A stretch of DNA of 14,264 nucleotides, taken from positions 1-14,264 of the forward strand of contig DATMQA010000080.1 of the NCBI GenBank assembly GCA_035566895.1. The letters are read 5' to 3'. Below, piece after piece: positions 13,443 through 14,264 of the stretch; the first letter of the stretch is position 1, and every line of letters starts with the position of its first letter. The notes under the pieces were generated by a model that saw nothing but the letters and a program-made list of their open reading frames with translations, had not been told where the DNA came from and searched no databases. The position numbers and the translations under genes are program-made. The DNA is from DATMQA01 sp035566895 (GTDB lineage: Bacteria; Verrucomicrobiota; Verrucomicrobiia; Limisphaerales; UBA8199).

Positions 13443-13957
13443 CGATGGCCACGATGACCCTCGCGGGGCCGCTGCAATGGTCGCAGGGCACGGCGAAGCG
13501 ATTCGATTTCCTGTTGGTCGGCCGTGGATTGGCGCTCGACGGTCTCGAGCAGCTCCAGGACTTCTTCCATTTCATCGAGGGACTGCCGCAGCTTTTCGAT
13601 CACATCGTTGACCTGCTCGATCGCATCCTGGATCGTCGCCGGGCCGGTGGATTCCGGCTCCTCAGCTTCCGGAGCGGCAGCCGGTTCCGGCCGGCCGGCC
13701 GGTGCCGCCATTCCCGGTTTGGAGACTGGCGGCACAGTTTCCATTTCCGGGGAGGTATCGACATCTTCAGCAGGCAGTGGCTCTCCGGGCTCGCCTGGCG
13801 GGGGCCCGCTCGGCGATGACAGCAACGGCTTGGGGGCACCGCGCCGTCCACGTCCTCGGCGCCCGCGCCCTGAACGCCGGCGACGGTGCTCCGGTTGAGA
13901 GGTTGCAGGGGTCTCGGCCGGTCCACCTTCGGGTCTGAACTCTTCTTCGGGAGACAT
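13439..13957 (-). CDS. Unrecognised arginine-rich coiled-coil protein coupled to SMUG1
   Basis: I do not recognise this 172-residue protein. It has three parts. Residues 1-42 are acidic and then become a very basic Arg/Gly cluster (HRRRRSGRGRRGRGRRG, 24-40), of the type that binds RNA or DNA. Residues 43-107 are a disordered Pro/Ala/Glu-rich linker. Residues 108-158 form a strong coiled coil (Ile109, Ile113, Val116, Ile120, Leu123, Leu127, Met130, Leu134, Leu137), ending in a His/Arg tail. There is no signal peptide or membrane segment, so it is cytoplasmic. The frame runs upstream to 14227, but the ATG at 13957 is where protein-like composition begins and has GAAG before it. Its stop overlaps the SMUG1 start (GTGA). 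A nucleic-acid-binding dimer acting with the glycosylase is plausible but unproven. Confidence 0.65.
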   Translation of the reverse strand: MSPEEEFRPEGGPAETPATSQPEHRRRRSGRGRRGRGRRGAPKPLLSSPSGPPPGEPGEPLPAEDVDTSPEMETVPPVSKPGMAAPAGRPEPAAAPEAEEPESTGPATIQDAIEQVNDVIEKLRQSLDEMEEVLELLETVERQSTADQQEIESLRRALRPLQRPREGHRGHR

Positions 13958-14156
13958 TTTTTCTTCAAGGTGCCCGGAACGGACCCAAATGCAATGCGAA
14001 TTATTCTCAAACGCCGAATCAGAAATACGTGAGGACTTCCGGGCACGCGGATTAAGGCGAATCATTCTGCCATGATTGATTGACCGTTCGTTGTGGCCTT
14101 TCGCCGGATTGCGAATTTCATTGGACGCGCTGCGGTAATTTTCACAAATTGAGCGC
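13958..14156. other. Divergent promoter region, coiled-coil gene and exported-protein gene
   Basis: This 199-bp spacer lies between two divergent genes and must hold both promoters. I found no convincing -35/-10 pair on either strand. An upstream extension of the minus-strand frame is open here, but its composition is not protein-like. Confidence 0.4.
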
Positions 14157-14264
14157 ATGCTGAACAAAAATGCGCATCTCCGCTGGAGGTCGGTCGTGTT
14201 GGTCGCGCTGGTGGGCTTGAGCGCCACGGCCGCTGTGCTGGCGGCGGACTCCTCGGCCGATGCT
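14157..14264 (+). CDS. N-terminus of an exported protein (cut by window edge)
   Basis: ATG at 14157 opens a frame of 36 codons that is still open at the right edge. The peptide has a basic N-region (MLNKNAHLRWR), a hydrophobic core (SVVLVALVGLSATAAVLA) and a likely signal peptidase I site after AVLA or AVLAA, followed by a polar Asp/Ser-rich start of the mature protein. The ATG lies 199 bp from the divergent coiled-coil gene. There is too little sequence to name the protein; export to periplasm or beyond is inferred from the signal peptide alone. Confidence 0.65.
   Translation, partial: MLNKNAHLRWRSVVLVALVGLSATAAVLAADSSADA

Noticed and set aside
13958..14227. N-terminal extension of the arginine-rich coiled-coil protein up to 14227
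   Set aside because: The extension would run antisense through the signal peptide of the divergent exported protein, and its composition differs from the rest; the ATG at 13957 is a better start.

Overview
The window is 14.3 kb of moderately GC-rich bacterial chromosome. It most likely comes from a Verrucomicrobiota member of the Pedosphaera/Limisphaera type. That placement is an inference. It rests on the C-terminal module of the propeller protein (a tail ending in FYRLISR, as I recall it from secreted proteins of that group), on intergenic spacers filled with short degenerate direct and inverted repeats, on the frequent lack of Shine-Dalgarno sequences (rpmI, rplT, pheS and the ABC genes have none that is convincing), and on a vertebrate-like SMUG1 glycosylase. 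No 16S rRNA or other phylogenetic marker was available to confirm it.

Layout. (1) 1-960: the C-terminal part of a DUF3631-type P-loop NTPase (phage/plasmid primase-helicase-like), with very C-rich codons. It loses its family resemblance where a run of short tandem repeats begins, and is followed by a gene-free, repeat-rich spacer. (2) 961-3986, minus strand: an exported S10 serine carboxypeptidase, and upstream of it a secreted seven-bladed beta-propeller protein. (3) 4283-8683, plus strand: the translation cluster rpmI-rplT-pheS-pheT, with a promoter candidate before rpmI and an intrinsic terminator or attenuator between rplT and pheS. infC is not present next to rpmI. (4) 8699-11762, minus strand and convergent with pheT: a compact export operon of ABC ATPase, ABC_export-type permease (4-bp overlap) and Yip1-family membrane protein (8-bp gap). 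It is preceded by a perfect TTGACA -35 box and a 7-8-7 inverted repeat over the -10 region. (5) 11763-12237: spacer with a REP-like hairpin. (6) 12238-12612, plus strand: a Nudix hydrolase whose family similarity begins before the first ordinary start codon. (7) 12645-13957, minus strand: a SMUG1-family uracil-DNA glycosylase, translationally coupled (GTGA overlap) to an unrecognised arginine-rich coiled-coil protein. (8) 14157 to the right edge, plus strand: the signal peptide of an exported protein cut by the window.

Most of this is ordinary housekeeping and export. The parts that deserve a second look are the SMUG1 plus arginine-rich coiled-coil pair, the dyad-controlled ABC/Yip1 operon, the Nudix start, the three tandem arrays at the broken DUF3631 gene, the palindromic in-frame insertion in pheT, and the possible attenuator before pheS. 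I found no CRISPR array, tRNA, rRNA or intact insertion sequence.
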